A program made the position numbers and the translations under genes. Positions 1-7,069 of a DNA stretch of 64,000 nt are shown piece by piece. Under the pieces are notes generated by a model. It was not told where the DNA came from. It did no database searches and worked only from the letters and a program-made list of their open reading frames with translations. This stretch comes from Bog-473 sp963730395 (GTDB lineage Bacteria; Actinomycetota; Acidimicrobiia; Acidimicrobiales; RAAP-2): assembly GCA_963730395.1 (NCBI GenBank), contig CAVSSK010000030.1, positions 124,001 to 188,000 on the forward strand. The letters are read 5' to 3'. The first letter of the stretch is position 1, and the number at the start of each line of letters is the position of its first letter.

Positions 1-206
1 GCCGGCGCGGTCGGGCGTGGGCTCTCGGCCTCCGTACCCTCGGCGGCCACCACGGCGCCGGACTTCTCCAGACGGGTGAGAGCCGGGTAGATGGAGCCGA
101 ACGACACGTTGGCCAGGAGGCCCAGGTGCTCGCGCAGCTGGCGCCTGATCTCGTAGCCGTGCAGGTCGCGTTCCTCCAGAAGGCCGAGGATGGCCAGGTC
201 CAACAT
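1..206 (-). CDS. PadR family transcriptional regulator, N-terminal part (runs off left edge)
   Basis: The visible 68 residues begin MLDLAILGLLEERDLHGYEI and form the winged-helix DNA-binding domain of PadR-type repressors, with the family-typical FGSIYPALTRLEKSG recognition-helix region at about residues 36-50. The C-terminal dimerisation helix lies outside the window. The start ATG at 204-206 is the first in frame and gives the usual PadR N-terminus. The gene is divergent from the DUF5318 gene at 329, and a PadR gene next to a DUF5318 gene is also the mycobacterial arrangement. A perfect TATATCG palindrome lies 10 nt upstream of the start, so autoregulation is likely. The ligand and regulon are unknown. 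Confidence 0.88.
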   Translation of the reverse strand, partial: MLDLAILGLLEERDLHGYEIRRQLREHLGLLANVSFGSIYPALTRLEKSGAVVAAEGTEAESPRPTAP

Positions 207-215
207 GACGGAGAG

Positions 216-232
216 TATATCGGATCGATATA
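216..232. promoter_or_regulatory. perfect palindrome, candidate PadR operator
   Basis: TATATCG (216-222), spacer GAT, then CGATATA (226-232) form a perfect 7-bp inverted repeat. It lies 10 nt upstream of the PadR start in the PadR/DUF5318 divergent region. It is also the most AT-rich stretch there, so it may overlap the padR promoter. The operator role is inferred from position and symmetry. Confidence 0.55.
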
Positions 233-277
233 GCGGCACACGGACTTTTGTCACCCAATGGTCACGGTCGTGCCTGA

Positions 278-300
278 ATCGGGGCAAAAGGGGCCCCGAT
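278..300. other. perfect 8-bp inverted repeat with 7-nt loop
   Basis: ATCGGGGC (278-285) and GCCCCGAT (293-300) are perfectly complementary around AAAAGGG. The element lies between the PadR operator and the -10 box of the DUF5318 gene. It could be a second regulator site or an RNA hairpin in a leftward transcript. There is no evidence to choose. Confidence 0.4.
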
Positions 301-315
301 CGGGGGCCTGGGCGG

Positions 316-321
316 TAGCCT
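316..321 (+). promoter_or_regulatory. -10 element TAGCCT, leaderless-type promoter of DUF5318 gene
   Basis: TAGCCT fits TANNNT and ends 7 nt before GTG 329. No Shine-Dalgarno sequence is present, so transcription would start at or next to the start codon. Confidence 0.5.
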
Positions 322-328
322 TGCCGCC

Positions 329-772
329 GTGTCCGTCACCTCGGAGCCGAGGTCGTCATCGAGAGCGGTGAGCCCTGACGTCACCGCCCAGGTGGAGTAC
401 CGGATCGTGCGCAACGGCCTGGTCCGCGAGGTCGAGCGGGGCAAGGTGCTCCGGACCGACGTCTGCGACGCCCACCCCGAGCTGCTGCGGGCGGCCCGCA
501 ACGTGGGGCGGCCGACCAAGGAGGTCTGCCCCATCTGCGACGACGGCCGGCTCGTCACGGTGACCTTCGTCTTCGGGGCCAAGCTGCCGCCGGGTGGCCG
601 CTGCCCCGGCACCGCGGCGGAGCTGAAGGCATTGTGCCGGCGCCCCGAGCCGGTGCTCTGCTACGAGGTCGAGGTGTGCCCGTCGTGCGCGTGGCACCAC
701 CTGATGCGCAAGTACCCCGCCGGCGGCGGCAAGGCGAGCGCCAAGGGCAAGAAGCCGGCGCCGGCCCCGTGA
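329..772 (+). CDS. DUF5318 family protein
   Basis: This 147-residue protein matches the actinobacterial DUF5318 family as I recall it. It has paired cysteines that could bind a metal: CPIC at about residues 71-74 and CPSCAW near residue 117. The C-terminal tail is Lys/Ala/Pro-rich. Function is unknown. In mycobacteria the homologue lies between the PadR gene and ponA, just upstream of rpsF, so the position here is conserved even though panB replaces the intervening genes. The GTG start at 329 has no Shine-Dalgarno but has a TAGCCT box 7 nt upstream. Its stop overlaps the panB start (GTGA at 769-772), which implies translational coupling. Confidence 0.8.
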   Translation: MSVTSEPRSSSRAVSPDVTAQVEYRIVRNGLVREVERGKVLRTDVCDAHPELLRAARNVGRPTKEVCPICDDGRLVTVTFVFGAKLPPGGRCPGTAAELKALCRRPEPVLCYEVEVCPSCAWHHLMRKYPAGGGKASAKGKKPAPAP

Positions 773-1608
773 ACGACAGGCCCGTCACCGTCCCCACCTT
801 GCGGGCGCGCAAGCGGCGCAACGGCGACACCCCGATCGTCATGGTCACCGCCTACGACGAGCCCGGCGCGCGCATCGTCTCCGAGGCCGGTGCCGACATC
901 ATCCTGGTCGGTGACTCGGTCGCCAACACCGTGCTCGGCTACGAGGACACGCTGCACGTCGACATCGACGTGATGGCGCACCACACCGCCGCGGTGGCCC
1001 GCGCCGGGCCGCGCTGCCTGATCCTCGGGGACATGCCCTGGATGAGCTACCACCTCTCGCCGGAGGACGCGGTGCGCAACGCCGCCACCCTGATCCGCGC
1101 CGGCGCGCACGCGGTGAAGCTCGAGGGCGGCCGGGCCCGCCTCCCGGCCGTCGAGGCCATCATCCGGGCCGAGATCCCGGTGATGGGGCATCTCGGCCTG
1201 ACCCCCCAGTCGGTGTTGGCCATGGGCGGCTTCCGGGTCCAGGGCAAGACCGCGGACGCAGCCGGCGCGCTGCTCGACGCCGCCAAGGCGCTGAGCGCAG
1301 CCGGCTGCTTCGCCTTCGTGATCGAGGGAGTGCCCGACGTCGTCGGGGCCGCCGTGACCGAGGCCCTCGACGTGCCGACCATCGGCATCGGGGCCGGCGC
1401 CGCCTGTGACGGCCAGGTCCTGGTCTTCCACGACCTGCTGGGGCTCGGCAAGGGGACCCCGCCCAAGTTCGTGCGCCAGTACGCCGACGTCGGGCGCATC
1501 GCCACCGAGGCCATCGCCGCCTTCGCCGAGGACGTGCGCAACGGCACCTTCCCGAACGACGCCGAGAGCTACCACGCCCCGGCGGGCCTGGGCGACGCCC
1601 TGGCCTGA
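769..1608 (+). CDS. panB: 3-methyl-2-oxobutanoate hydroxymethyltransferase
   Basis: PanB transfers a hydroxymethyl group from 5,10-methylene-THF to 2-oxoisovalerate to give ketopantoate, the first committed step of pantothenate/CoA synthesis (EC 2.1.2.11). The 279-residue product has the expected TIM-barrel signatures: MVTAYDEPGARIVSEAGAD, the GDSVANTVLGYEDTL metal and substrate region, KLEGG, MGHLGLTPQSV, and the IGIGAGAACDGQVLVFHDLLG C-terminal block. Length is normal for the family. The GTG at 769 overlaps the DUF5318 stop and gives an N-terminus VNDRPVTVPTLRARK. The frame stays open upstream, but that part is a shadow of the DUF5318 gene. No panC or panD is visible nearby. Confidence 0.95.
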   Translation: MNDRPVTVPTLRARKRRNGDTPIVMVTAYDEPGARIVSEAGADIILVGDSVANTVLGYEDTLHVDIDVMAHHTAAVARAGPRCLILGDMPWMSYHLSPEDAVRNAATLIRAGAHAVKLEGGRARLPAVEAIIRAEIPVMGHLGLTPQSVLAMGGFRVQGKTADAAGALLDAAKALSAAGCFAFVIEGVPDVVGAAVTEALDVPTIGIGAGAACDGQVLVFHDLLGLGKGTPPKFVRQYADVGRIATEAIAAFAEDVRNGTFPNDAESYHAPAGLGDALA

Positions 1609-1615
1609 GGCCGAC

Positions 1616-1621
1616 TAACAT
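1616..1621 (+). promoter_or_regulatory. candidate -10 (TAACAT) for the rpsF operon
   Basis: TAACAT fits TANNNT and is the only AT-rich hexamer in the 89-nt panB-rpsF gap. It would give a leader of about 70 nt before rpsF, which has its own GGGAGG Shine-Dalgarno. No clear -35 is visible. Confidence 0.4.
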
Positions 1622-1697
1622 GGCCGCCCGCAACAGACCCTGCTCCTGACCGTCAGGGGCCCGGGCTCGTCCCGGTCCAGAGGGAGGTACGCCGCAC

Positions 1698-2018
1698 ATG
1701 CGGCCTTACGAAGTCATGGCCATCTTCGAGGCCACCACCGAGCCCACCGTGATTCAGGGCGTCCTCGACCGCGCCCTGGACGTCATCCGTACCAACGGGG
1801 GCAATCCGGGCGCCATCGACCGCTGGGGGAAGCGCACCTTCGCCTACGAGGTGAACCACAAGCGCGAGGGCTACTACGTCGTGGTCGAGTTCAGCGGCGA
1901 GCCTGAGACGGTGGCGGCCCTCGACCGCATGCTCGGCCTGGCCGACGAGGTGGTGCGCCACAAGGTGGTGCGCCTGCCGGACCACACGGCGGCCGCGTCC
2001 GCGGCGACGGCCGGCTGA
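1698..2018 (+). CDS. rpsF: 30S ribosomal protein S6
   Basis: S6 binds the central domain of 16S rRNA together with S18. The 106-residue product opens MRPYEVMAIFEATTE, which is the conserved first strand of the S6 ferredoxin-like fold, and has the DRWGKRTFAYEVNHKREGYY core. A GGGAGG Shine-Dalgarno precedes the ATG. ssb follows after 15 nt, as in most bacteria where rpsF, ssb and rpsR are cotranscribed. Confidence 0.96.
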   Translation: MRPYEVMAIFEATTEPTVIQGVLDRALDVIRTNGGNPGAIDRWGKRTFAYEVNHKREGYYVVVEFSGEPETVAALDRMLGLADEVVRHKVVRLPDHTAAASAATAG

Positions 2019-2033
2019 CGGAGAGGAGCAGAC

Positions 2034-2516
2034 ATGGCGACAGACAACAGCGTGGTGCTGGTGGGGAACGTCACCCGTGACCCCGAGCTGCGCTTCACCA
2101 ACACGGGCCAGGCCAACGTCACCTTCGGGCTGGCGGTCAACCGGCGCTGGCAGAACCGCCAGACCCAGGAGTGGGAGGAGGCGACCTCGTTCTTCGACGT
2201 GGTGTGCTGGCGCGAGATGGCGGAGAACGTGAGCGAGACCATCACCCGCGGCGCGCGGGTCATGGTGGCCGGCCGGCTCGAGCAGCGCAGCTGGGAGACC
2301 CAGGAGGGCGACCGCCGCTCCAAGGTGGAGGTGGTGGCGGACGAGATCGGACCGTCGCTGCGCTGGGCCACCGCGCAGATCACCAAGAACGAGCGCCGCG
2401 GGCCCGGCGAGGGTTCATCCCGCGGCGGTGGCGCCCGGCAACAGGCGCCGGCGCCAGCCCCCCAACCCGCCGCAGATGCCGGCGGTGGTTACGGATTCGA
2501 CGAGGAGCCCTTCTGA
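2034..2516 (+). CDS. ssb: single-stranded DNA-binding protein
   Basis: The 160-residue SSB has an N-terminal OB fold (about 1-110, starting NSVVLVGNVTRDPELRFT, with SFFDVVCWREMAENV). A Gly/Pro/Gln-rich linker leads to the acidic C-terminal tip DEEPF, which recruits partner proteins. It protects ssDNA during replication and repair. A GAGAGGAG Shine-Dalgarno lies 5 nt from the ATG. The stop TGA overlaps the rpsR ATG (TGATG at 2514-2518), so the two are translationally coupled. Confidence 0.97.
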   Translation: MATDNSVVLVGNVTRDPELRFTNTGQANVTFGLAVNRRWQNRQTQEWEEATSFFDVVCWREMAENVSETITRGARVMVAGRLEQRSWETQEGDRRSKVEVVADEIGPSLRWATAQITKNERRGPGEGSSRGGGARQQAPAPAPQPAADAGGGYGFDEEPF

Positions 2517-3044
2517 TGGCACGCAACAACCAACGCGGGGGGACCTCGGCACGCCGTGCCCCCAAGGACCTCGGCCGCCGGGTCAAGAAGAAGCCCTGCG
2601 CGCTGTGCCGGGACAAGGTCGTGTGGGTCGACTACAAGGACGTCAACATGCTGCGCAAGTACATGAGCGACCGCGGCAAGATCCGCTCGCGCCGGGTGAC
2701 GGGCAACTGCGCCCAGCACCAGCGGGCCCTGGCCCAGGCGATCAAGACCGCCCGCGAGCTCGTCCTGCTGCCCTACACGCAGCGCACCGTCACCGAGCGC
2801 CCCGGCGGGCGCGGCGGGCGCGACCGCGGCGAGCGGACGTTGGGCGACTCCATGGCCGCCGAAGCCCGGGCGGCGCGCTCGGCCCCGGCCCCCGAGCCCG
2901 AGGCACCGGCAACCGGCCGAGGCCGCGGCCGAGGCCGATGGCACGGAGGCCCTGGCCATCGTGGACGAGGCGATTGGGGACGCCGAGGCGGGGGCGGTGG
3001 TCGAGGTCGTCGTCGAGCCCGAAGAGGCGGGTGCGGACGCGTGA
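2516..3044 (+). CDS. rpsR: 30S ribosomal protein S18 with acidic C-terminal extension, interrupted by an apparent frameshift
   Basis: The S18 core is intact from 2516 to about 2780 (KKKPCALCRDK, RGKIRSRRVTGNCAQHQ, ending LLPYT). It has the CxxC plus CxxH residues of the zinc-binding S18 form. Past about position 2890 the same frame becomes an Arg/Gly-rich run with poor third-position GC and reads straight into rplI without a stop. The neighbouring frame (starting with the codon at 2916) has high GC3, encodes an acidic tail (AEADGTEALAIVDEAIGDAE) and ends at TGA 3042-3044, exactly overlapping the rplI GTG. I therefore infer one extra base somewhere in 2889-2916, near a C5 run, and annotate the corrected gene. 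A real S18-L9 fusion is the less likely alternative. Confidence 0.8.
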
Positions 3045-3490
3045 AGGTCCTCCTGCGAGACGACGTCGCCGGCGTGGGCCGGCGCGGTGACATCGTGAAG
3101 GTGGCGGGCGGGTTCGCCCGCAACTTCCTGCTCCCCGAGGGCCGGGCCATCGTGGCCACCGAGGGCGTCGAGGGGCAGGCCGAGCTGATGCGACGAGGCC
3201 GTGACCTGCGAGAGGCCCAGGACCGGAGCGCCGCCGAGGCCCAGGCCGGCCTGCTGGCCGGTGCCGTGATCCCATTGAGCGCCCGCGCCGCCGGGGGAGG
3301 GCGCCTCTTCGGCTCCATCGGCCCGGCCGACGTGGCGGAGGCCATAAAGGCCGCCAAGGGCGTCGAGGTGGACCGCAAGCACGTGGTGCTGCCCGAGCAC
3401 ATCAAGGAGACCGGGACCTTCGAAGTCACCGTCGAGCTGTTCGACGACGTCACCGTGGTGGTGACGGTGGAGGTCAGCGCCGCTAGTTGA
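3041..3490 (+). CDS. rplI: 50S ribosomal protein L9
   Basis: L9 binds 23S rRNA domain V and spaces neighbouring ribosomes. The 149-residue length is exactly typical. The N-terminal domain VKVLLRDDVAGVGRRGDIV is followed by GGFARNFLLPEGRA. A connecting helix then leads to the C-terminal domain with GGGRLFGSIG and KETGTFEVTVELF. The GTG 3041 start overlaps the presumed rpsR stop (GTGA), implying coupling. As written, the upstream rpsR frame is continuous with rplI because of the apparent indel. Confidence 0.95.
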   Translation: MKVLLRDDVAGVGRRGDIVKVAGGFARNFLLPEGRAIVATEGVEGQAELMRRGRDLREAQDRSAAEAQAGLLAGAVIPLSARAAGGGRLFGSIGPADVAEAIKAAKGVEVDRKHVVLPEHIKETGTFEVTVELFDDVTVVVTVEVSAAS

Positions 3491-3500
3491 GCGGTGGGGG

Positions 3501-3516
3501 GTCCGCCGGGGCGGAC
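3501..3516 (+). terminator. GC hairpin after rplI, possible terminator
   Basis: GTCCGCC (3501-3507) and GGCGGAC (3510-3516) are perfectly complementary, 11 nt after the rplI stop. There is no T-tract. It could end the ribosomal operon or attenuate read-through into dnaB. Confidence 0.4.
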
Positions 3517-3592
3517 ACACCCCGCGCCCATCATGGTGGGATGCCGGTCGGTGACCCGCAGGGTCCACAGTGCCACGTCGCTCGTACACGGC

Positions 3593-3622
3593 TTATCCAC
3601 ACGGTCGCGTGCCTTACCCACA
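3593..3622 (+). promoter_or_regulatory. two DnaA-box-like sites upstream of dnaB
   Basis: TTATCCACA at 3593-3601 is a perfect consensus DnaA box. TTACCCACA at 3614-3622 differs at one position. They are in the same orientation, 21 bp (two helical turns) apart, 52-81 nt upstream of the dnaB start. This spacing suggests cooperative DnaA binding, plausibly controlling dnaB transcription. Confidence 0.6.
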
Positions 3623-3673
3623 CCTATTGGGGCCTTATGGTCCCCAGGCTGTTGCGGTCACAGTAGGGGAGCC

Positions 3674-5065
3674 GTGGTCCAAGCCTTCGACGACACCCGC
3701 ACCCGGACGCTGCGAGCGGCCCCCCACCCAGTGCCCAGTGGCGCGCGCGTGCCGCCCCACGACCTCGAGGCGGAGGAGTCGCTGCTCGGGGCGATGCTGC
3801 TGTCCAACGACGCGGCGTCGGTCGGCATCGAGCGGTGCTCGGCGGCCGACTTCTACAAGCCGGCGCACGGACACATCTTCGGGGCCATCCAGGCCCTCAT
3901 GGAGCGGGGCGAGGCAATCGACGCGGTGACCGTGACCGACGAGCTCAAGCGCTCGGGCGTGCTCGAACAGGTCGGCGATCCCTCCATCTTCATCTCGCTG
4001 CAGGCCAACACCCCGTCGATCGCCAACGCGCGGCACTACGCCGAGATCGTCGAGGAGCACGCGCTTTTGCGCAAGCTCATCGGGGTGGCAGGCGACATCG
4101 CCGACATCGGCTACTCGGTCCCCGAGGACGTGAAGGCGGCGGTCGACGAGGCGGAGCAGATGGTGTTCAACGTGGGCGAGCGCCGCACGGCCGACACCAT
4201 GCGCCCGCTGCACGAGCTGCTGGGCGCAGGGCTCGACCGGATCGAGGAACTGGGCCAGCGGGGCTCGCACATCACCGGTGTGGCCACGGGCTACCACGAG
4301 CTCGACCGCATCCTGCTCGGCTTCCAGCCCTCGTCGCTCAACATCGTGGGCGCCCGGCCGGGCATGGGCAAGACCAGCTTCGCGCTGGGCGTCCTGGCCA
4401 ACGTGGGGTTGCAGGTGGGGCGCCCGGCCCTCCTCTTCTCGCTCGAGATGGGCCACCTGGAGCTGACCCAGCGCCTCCTGGCCTCGGAGGCGGAGGTGAA
4501 CGGGCAGAGCCTGCAGACGGGGCGGATCCGCACCCAGGACTGGAGCAAGATCGGGATGGCCGTGACCCGGCTCTCCAGCGCGCCGATCTTCATCGACGAC
4601 AACCCGAACGTGACGGTCATGGACATCCGGGCCCGGGCGCGTCGGCTCAAGAAGTCCGAGGGCGACCTCGGGCTCGTCGTCGTCGACTACCTCCAGCTGA
4701 TGACCGGGCGGGGGAGGGCCGAGAACCGCCAGACCGAGGTGGCCGAGATCAGCCGCGGCCTCAAGATCCTCGCCCGCGAGCTCGAGGTGCCCGTCGTCGC
4801 GCTGTCCCAGCTCTCCCGCAACCTCGAGTCCCGCCAGGACAAGACGCCGCAGCTGTCGGACCTGCGCGAGTCGGGGTCGCTCGAGCAGGATGCCGACGTG
4901 GTCCTCTTCATCTACCGCGAGTCCGAGTACAACGACGAGGTGCCGATCGACCGGGCCGACGACGCCCTGATCGAGGTGGCCAAGCACCGGAACGGCCCGA
5001 CCGGGAAGGCCAACCTCCTCTTCCTCAAGCAGTACGCCCGCTTCGAGAACCACCGCGGCGTGTAG
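3674..5065 (+). CDS. dnaB: replicative DNA helicase DnaB
   Basis: DnaB is the hexameric 5'-3' replicative helicase. The 463-residue product has the N-terminal primase-interacting domain (PPHDLEAEESLLGAMLL, about residues 18-34). The RecA-like C-terminal domain follows, with Walker A GARPGMGKTS (Lys about 233), Walker B LVVVDYLQLM, and the SQLSRNLE and DLRESGSLEQDAD motifs. No intein is present, unlike several mycobacterial dnaB genes. I chose GTG 3674 because AGGGGA lies just upstream and the protein then has normal length; the open frame upstream contains the DnaA boxes. It closes the rpsF-ssb-rpsR-rplI-dnaB order and is convergent with the MFS gene. Confidence 0.95.
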   Translation: MVQAFDDTRTRTLRAAPHPVPSGARVPPHDLEAEESLLGAMLLSNDAASVGIERCSAADFYKPAHGHIFGAIQALMERGEAIDAVTVTDELKRSGVLEQVGDPSIFISLQANTPSIANARHYAEIVEEHALLRKLIGVAGDIADIGYSVPEDVKAAVDEAEQMVFNVGERRTADTMRPLHELLGAGLDRIEELGQRGSHITGVATGYHELDRILLGFQPSSLNIVGARPGMGKTSFALGVLANVGLQVGRPALLFSLEMGHLELTQRLLASEAEVNGQSLQTGRIRTQDWSKIGMAVTRLSSAPIFIDDNPNVTVMDIRARARRLKKSEGDLGLVVVDYLQLMTGRGRAENRQTEVAEISRGLKILARELEVPVVALSQLSRNLESRQDKTPQLSDLRESGSLEQDADVVLFIYRESEYNDEVPIDRADDALIEVAKHRNGPTGKANLLFLKQYARFENHRGV

Positions 5066-5076
5066 CCGGGCGCGGT

Positions 5077-5103
5077 CCCCTCAGACCGGGTCGGTGTGAG
5101 GGG
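5077..5103. terminator. bidirectional terminator between dnaB and the MFS gene
   Basis: CCCCTCA (5077-5083) pairs with TGAGGGG (5097-5103). Inside is a second stem, ACCG/CGGT, with a GGT loop and one G-G mismatch. On the plus strand GTCGTTT follows. The stem starts 11 nt after the dnaB stop and overlaps the last codon of the convergent MFS gene. Confidence 0.6.
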
Positions 5104-6811
5104 GTCGTTTCCCGCCCCGGGTCCACGAGCAGGCCGCGCCCAGCAGGCACATGACGATGGCGAAGTTGAAGGCGGTGTGCAGCCCGTCCTTGAACGAGTT
5201 CGTGATGAGGCCGGGGAAGAACTTCTCGCCCGTGACGGTGGCGCGCTGGGTCGGGGTCAGGTGCGCGAGCACGTGCGGGCCGAGCAGATGGGCGGCGGGG
5301 TTGTAGCCCAAGAACGCGGCGAACAGCGTGGAGACGGGGGGCAGGTGCGAGATCGCCTCCGCGGTGGGCAGCGGGACCCCGTGGCCGGTCAGGCCGCTCA
5401 CCAGCGCGGCCGGCAGGTGGTCGGACAGACCGACGATGATGAGGGTGAAGAAGATGCCGATGGAGAGCACCTGGGCGGAGTTCTGGAAGGTCGTGTTCAT
5501 GCCCGATCCCGCGCCGCGGTCGGCCGCCGGCAGGCTGTTCATCACCCCCGTGCGGTTGGAGGCGCCGAAGGCCGACATCACGATCCCGGTGAAGAAGAGC
5601 AGCACGGCGAAGACGCTGTAGGAGAAGTCGACCGGGAGCTGCTCGAGGAGGAAGAAGGCGACCGCGCTGCCGAGCATGGCGCCGGTGGCGAAGGGGCGCG
5701 AGCCGAAGCGGTCCGAGAGGATGCCCGAGACCGGGCCGCCGATGAGGAAGCCGGTGGTGAGAGGGATGAGCGCGATCCCGGCCCACAGCGGGGTCACGGC
5801 GAAGGTGTAGCCGTGGCGGGGCAGCCAGATGCCCTGCAGCCAGATGATGAGCATGAACATCAGGCCGCCGCGCCCGAGGGCGCCGAGGAAGCTGGCGAAC
5901 ACGCCGGCGGTGAAGGCCCGGATCCGGAAGAGCTGCAGCCGGAACATCGGCTCCTCGGTGTGCAGCTCGATCCAGCCGAAGAGCACCAAGAAGGCCAGGC
6001 CGACACCCAGCTCGGTCAGCACGGTCGGGTTGGTCCAGCCCATGGAGGATCCGCCGTAGGGCTCGATCCCGTAGGTGATGCCGACCATCACCAGGACGAG
6101 CCCGATGGCGAAGGTCACGTTGCCGGCCCAGTCGATGCGCGCCCGCGAGCCCCGGGCCACCTCCTGGAGCGAGAAGTAGCCCCACACGGTGGCGAAGAGC
6201 CCGATGGGCACCGAGACGAGGAAGATCAGGCGCCAGTTGATGGGGGCGAGGAGGCCGCCCAGCAGGAGCCCGATGAAGGACCCGCTGATGGCGGCGGCCT
6301 GGTTGATGCCGAGGGCGAAGCCTCGCCGGTCGGGCGGGAAGGCGTCGGTGAGGATGGCCGCCGAGTTGGCCATGAGCATGGCGGCACCGACGCCCTGGAA
6401 GATCCGCATGACGATGAGCCAGATGCCACCCGCGGAGCCGCTGAGCCAGGTGATGCTCAGCATCAGCGAGAAGAAGGTGAACACGGCGAAGCCGAGGTTG
6501 TAGATCCGGACCCGGCCGTAGATGTCGCCCAGGCGGCCGAGGCTCACCACCAGCACGCTGGTCACGATGAGGAAGCCCAGGATCATCCAGAGCAGGAAGA
6601 AGGTGTTCCCCGGCAGCAGCGGGTCGAGGTGGATGCCACGGAACACGTCGGGCAGGGCGATGAGGACGATGGAGGCGTCGATCGTCGCCATGAGCATGCC
6701 GAGCGTCGTGATGAACAGCGCGGTCCAGCGGTGGTCGTCGTTGGCGTGGAGGGGGGCGACGACGGCCGTCGTCGCGGCCTCGGCCGTGTCCGGTGAGATG
6801 AGGTCGGTCAT
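5081..6811 (-). CDS. DHA2-type (14-TM) MFS drug transporter
   Basis: This 576-residue polytopic protein resembles EmrB/QacA-type proton-coupled exporters. TM1 holds the D1-like motif ATIDASIVLIALPDV (about 42-56). Motif A, LGRLGDIYGRVR, is at 91-102, and a motif C-like segment INQAAAISGSFIGLLLGG lies in TM5. The length and a large extracellular loop near the C-terminal TM pair fit 14 helices. It is divergent from a TetR regulator at 7070, and the intervening DNA carries two palindromes, the usual layout of a repressed efflux pump. The substrate is unknown. No strong Shine-Dalgarno is visible before ATG 6811. Confidence 0.88.
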   Translation of the reverse strand: MTDLISPDTAEAATTAVVAPLHANDDHRWTALFITTLGMLMATIDASIVLIALPDVFRGIHLDPLLPGNTFFLLWMILGFLIVTSVLVVSLGRLGDIYGRVRIYNLGFAVFTFFSLMLSITWLSGSAGGIWLIVMRIFQGVGAAMLMANSAAILTDAFPPDRRGFALGINQAAAISGSFIGLLLGGLLAPINWRLIFLVSVPIGLFATVWGYFSLQEVARGSRARIDWAGNVTFAIGLVLVMVGITYGIEPYGGSSMGWTNPTVLTELGVGLAFLVLFGWIELHTEEPMFRLQLFRIRAFTAGVFASFLGALGRGGLMFMLIIWLQGIWLPRHGYTFAVTPLWAGIALIPLTTGFLIGGPVSGILSDRFGSRPFATGAMLGSAVAFFLLEQLPVDFSYSVFAVLLFFTGIVMSAFGASNRTGVMNSLPAADRGAGSGMNTTFQNSAQVLSIGIFFTLIIVGLSDHLPAALVSGLTGHGVPLPTAEAISHLPPVSTLFAAFLGYNPAAHLLGPHVLAHLTPTQRATVTGEKFFPGLITNSFKDGLHTAFNFAIVMCLLGAACSWTRGGKRPPHTDPV

Positions 6812-6887
6812 CGATGGGCGCCCGTCGGGCGGTCAGTGTGCGTGGCTGGCAGCTCGTCCTCCCTTCCGACCGGGCCCCCGCCGTTGA

Positions 6888-6902
6888 GGAATGGCCCATT
6901 CC
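6888..6902. promoter_or_regulatory. palindrome GGAATGG-C-CCATTCC, candidate TetR operator
   Basis: This is a perfect 7-bp inverted repeat with a 1-nt centre in the 258-nt MFS/TetR divergent region, 77 nt upstream of the MFS start. Confidence 0.5.
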
Positions 6903-6918
6903 GCTTTGGTAGCATAAC

Positions 6919-6935
6919 CGGAACCAACCGTTCCG
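6919..6935. promoter_or_regulatory. palindrome CGGAAC-CAACC-GTTCCG, candidate TetR operator
   Basis: This is a perfect 6-bp inverted repeat with a 5-nt spacer, centred 32 bp (three helical turns) from the 6888-6902 palindrome. Both share a GGAA/TTCC core, consistent with two sites for one dimeric TetR repressor. Confidence 0.5.
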
Positions 6936-7069
6936 TCTAAGGGGACCTCCGAAACCGTGGCCCGCACGCACAGCAGTTACCGCGTCACCTTCGCAACCCT
7001 GGCCACGGCGGCGCTGGCGGACCCCATCGTGATGCACCAACGTCATCGCGCGTTGACGGCGGAGGCAGA

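Noticed and set aside
2516..3490. Natural S18-L9 fusion protein
   Set aside because: Codon bias switches frame at about 2890-2916 and the alternative frame ends exactly on the rplI start, so an indel explains it better.
3593..3622. oriC
   Set aside because: Only two DnaA boxes and no AT-rich unwinding region; dnaA and dnaN are not in the window.
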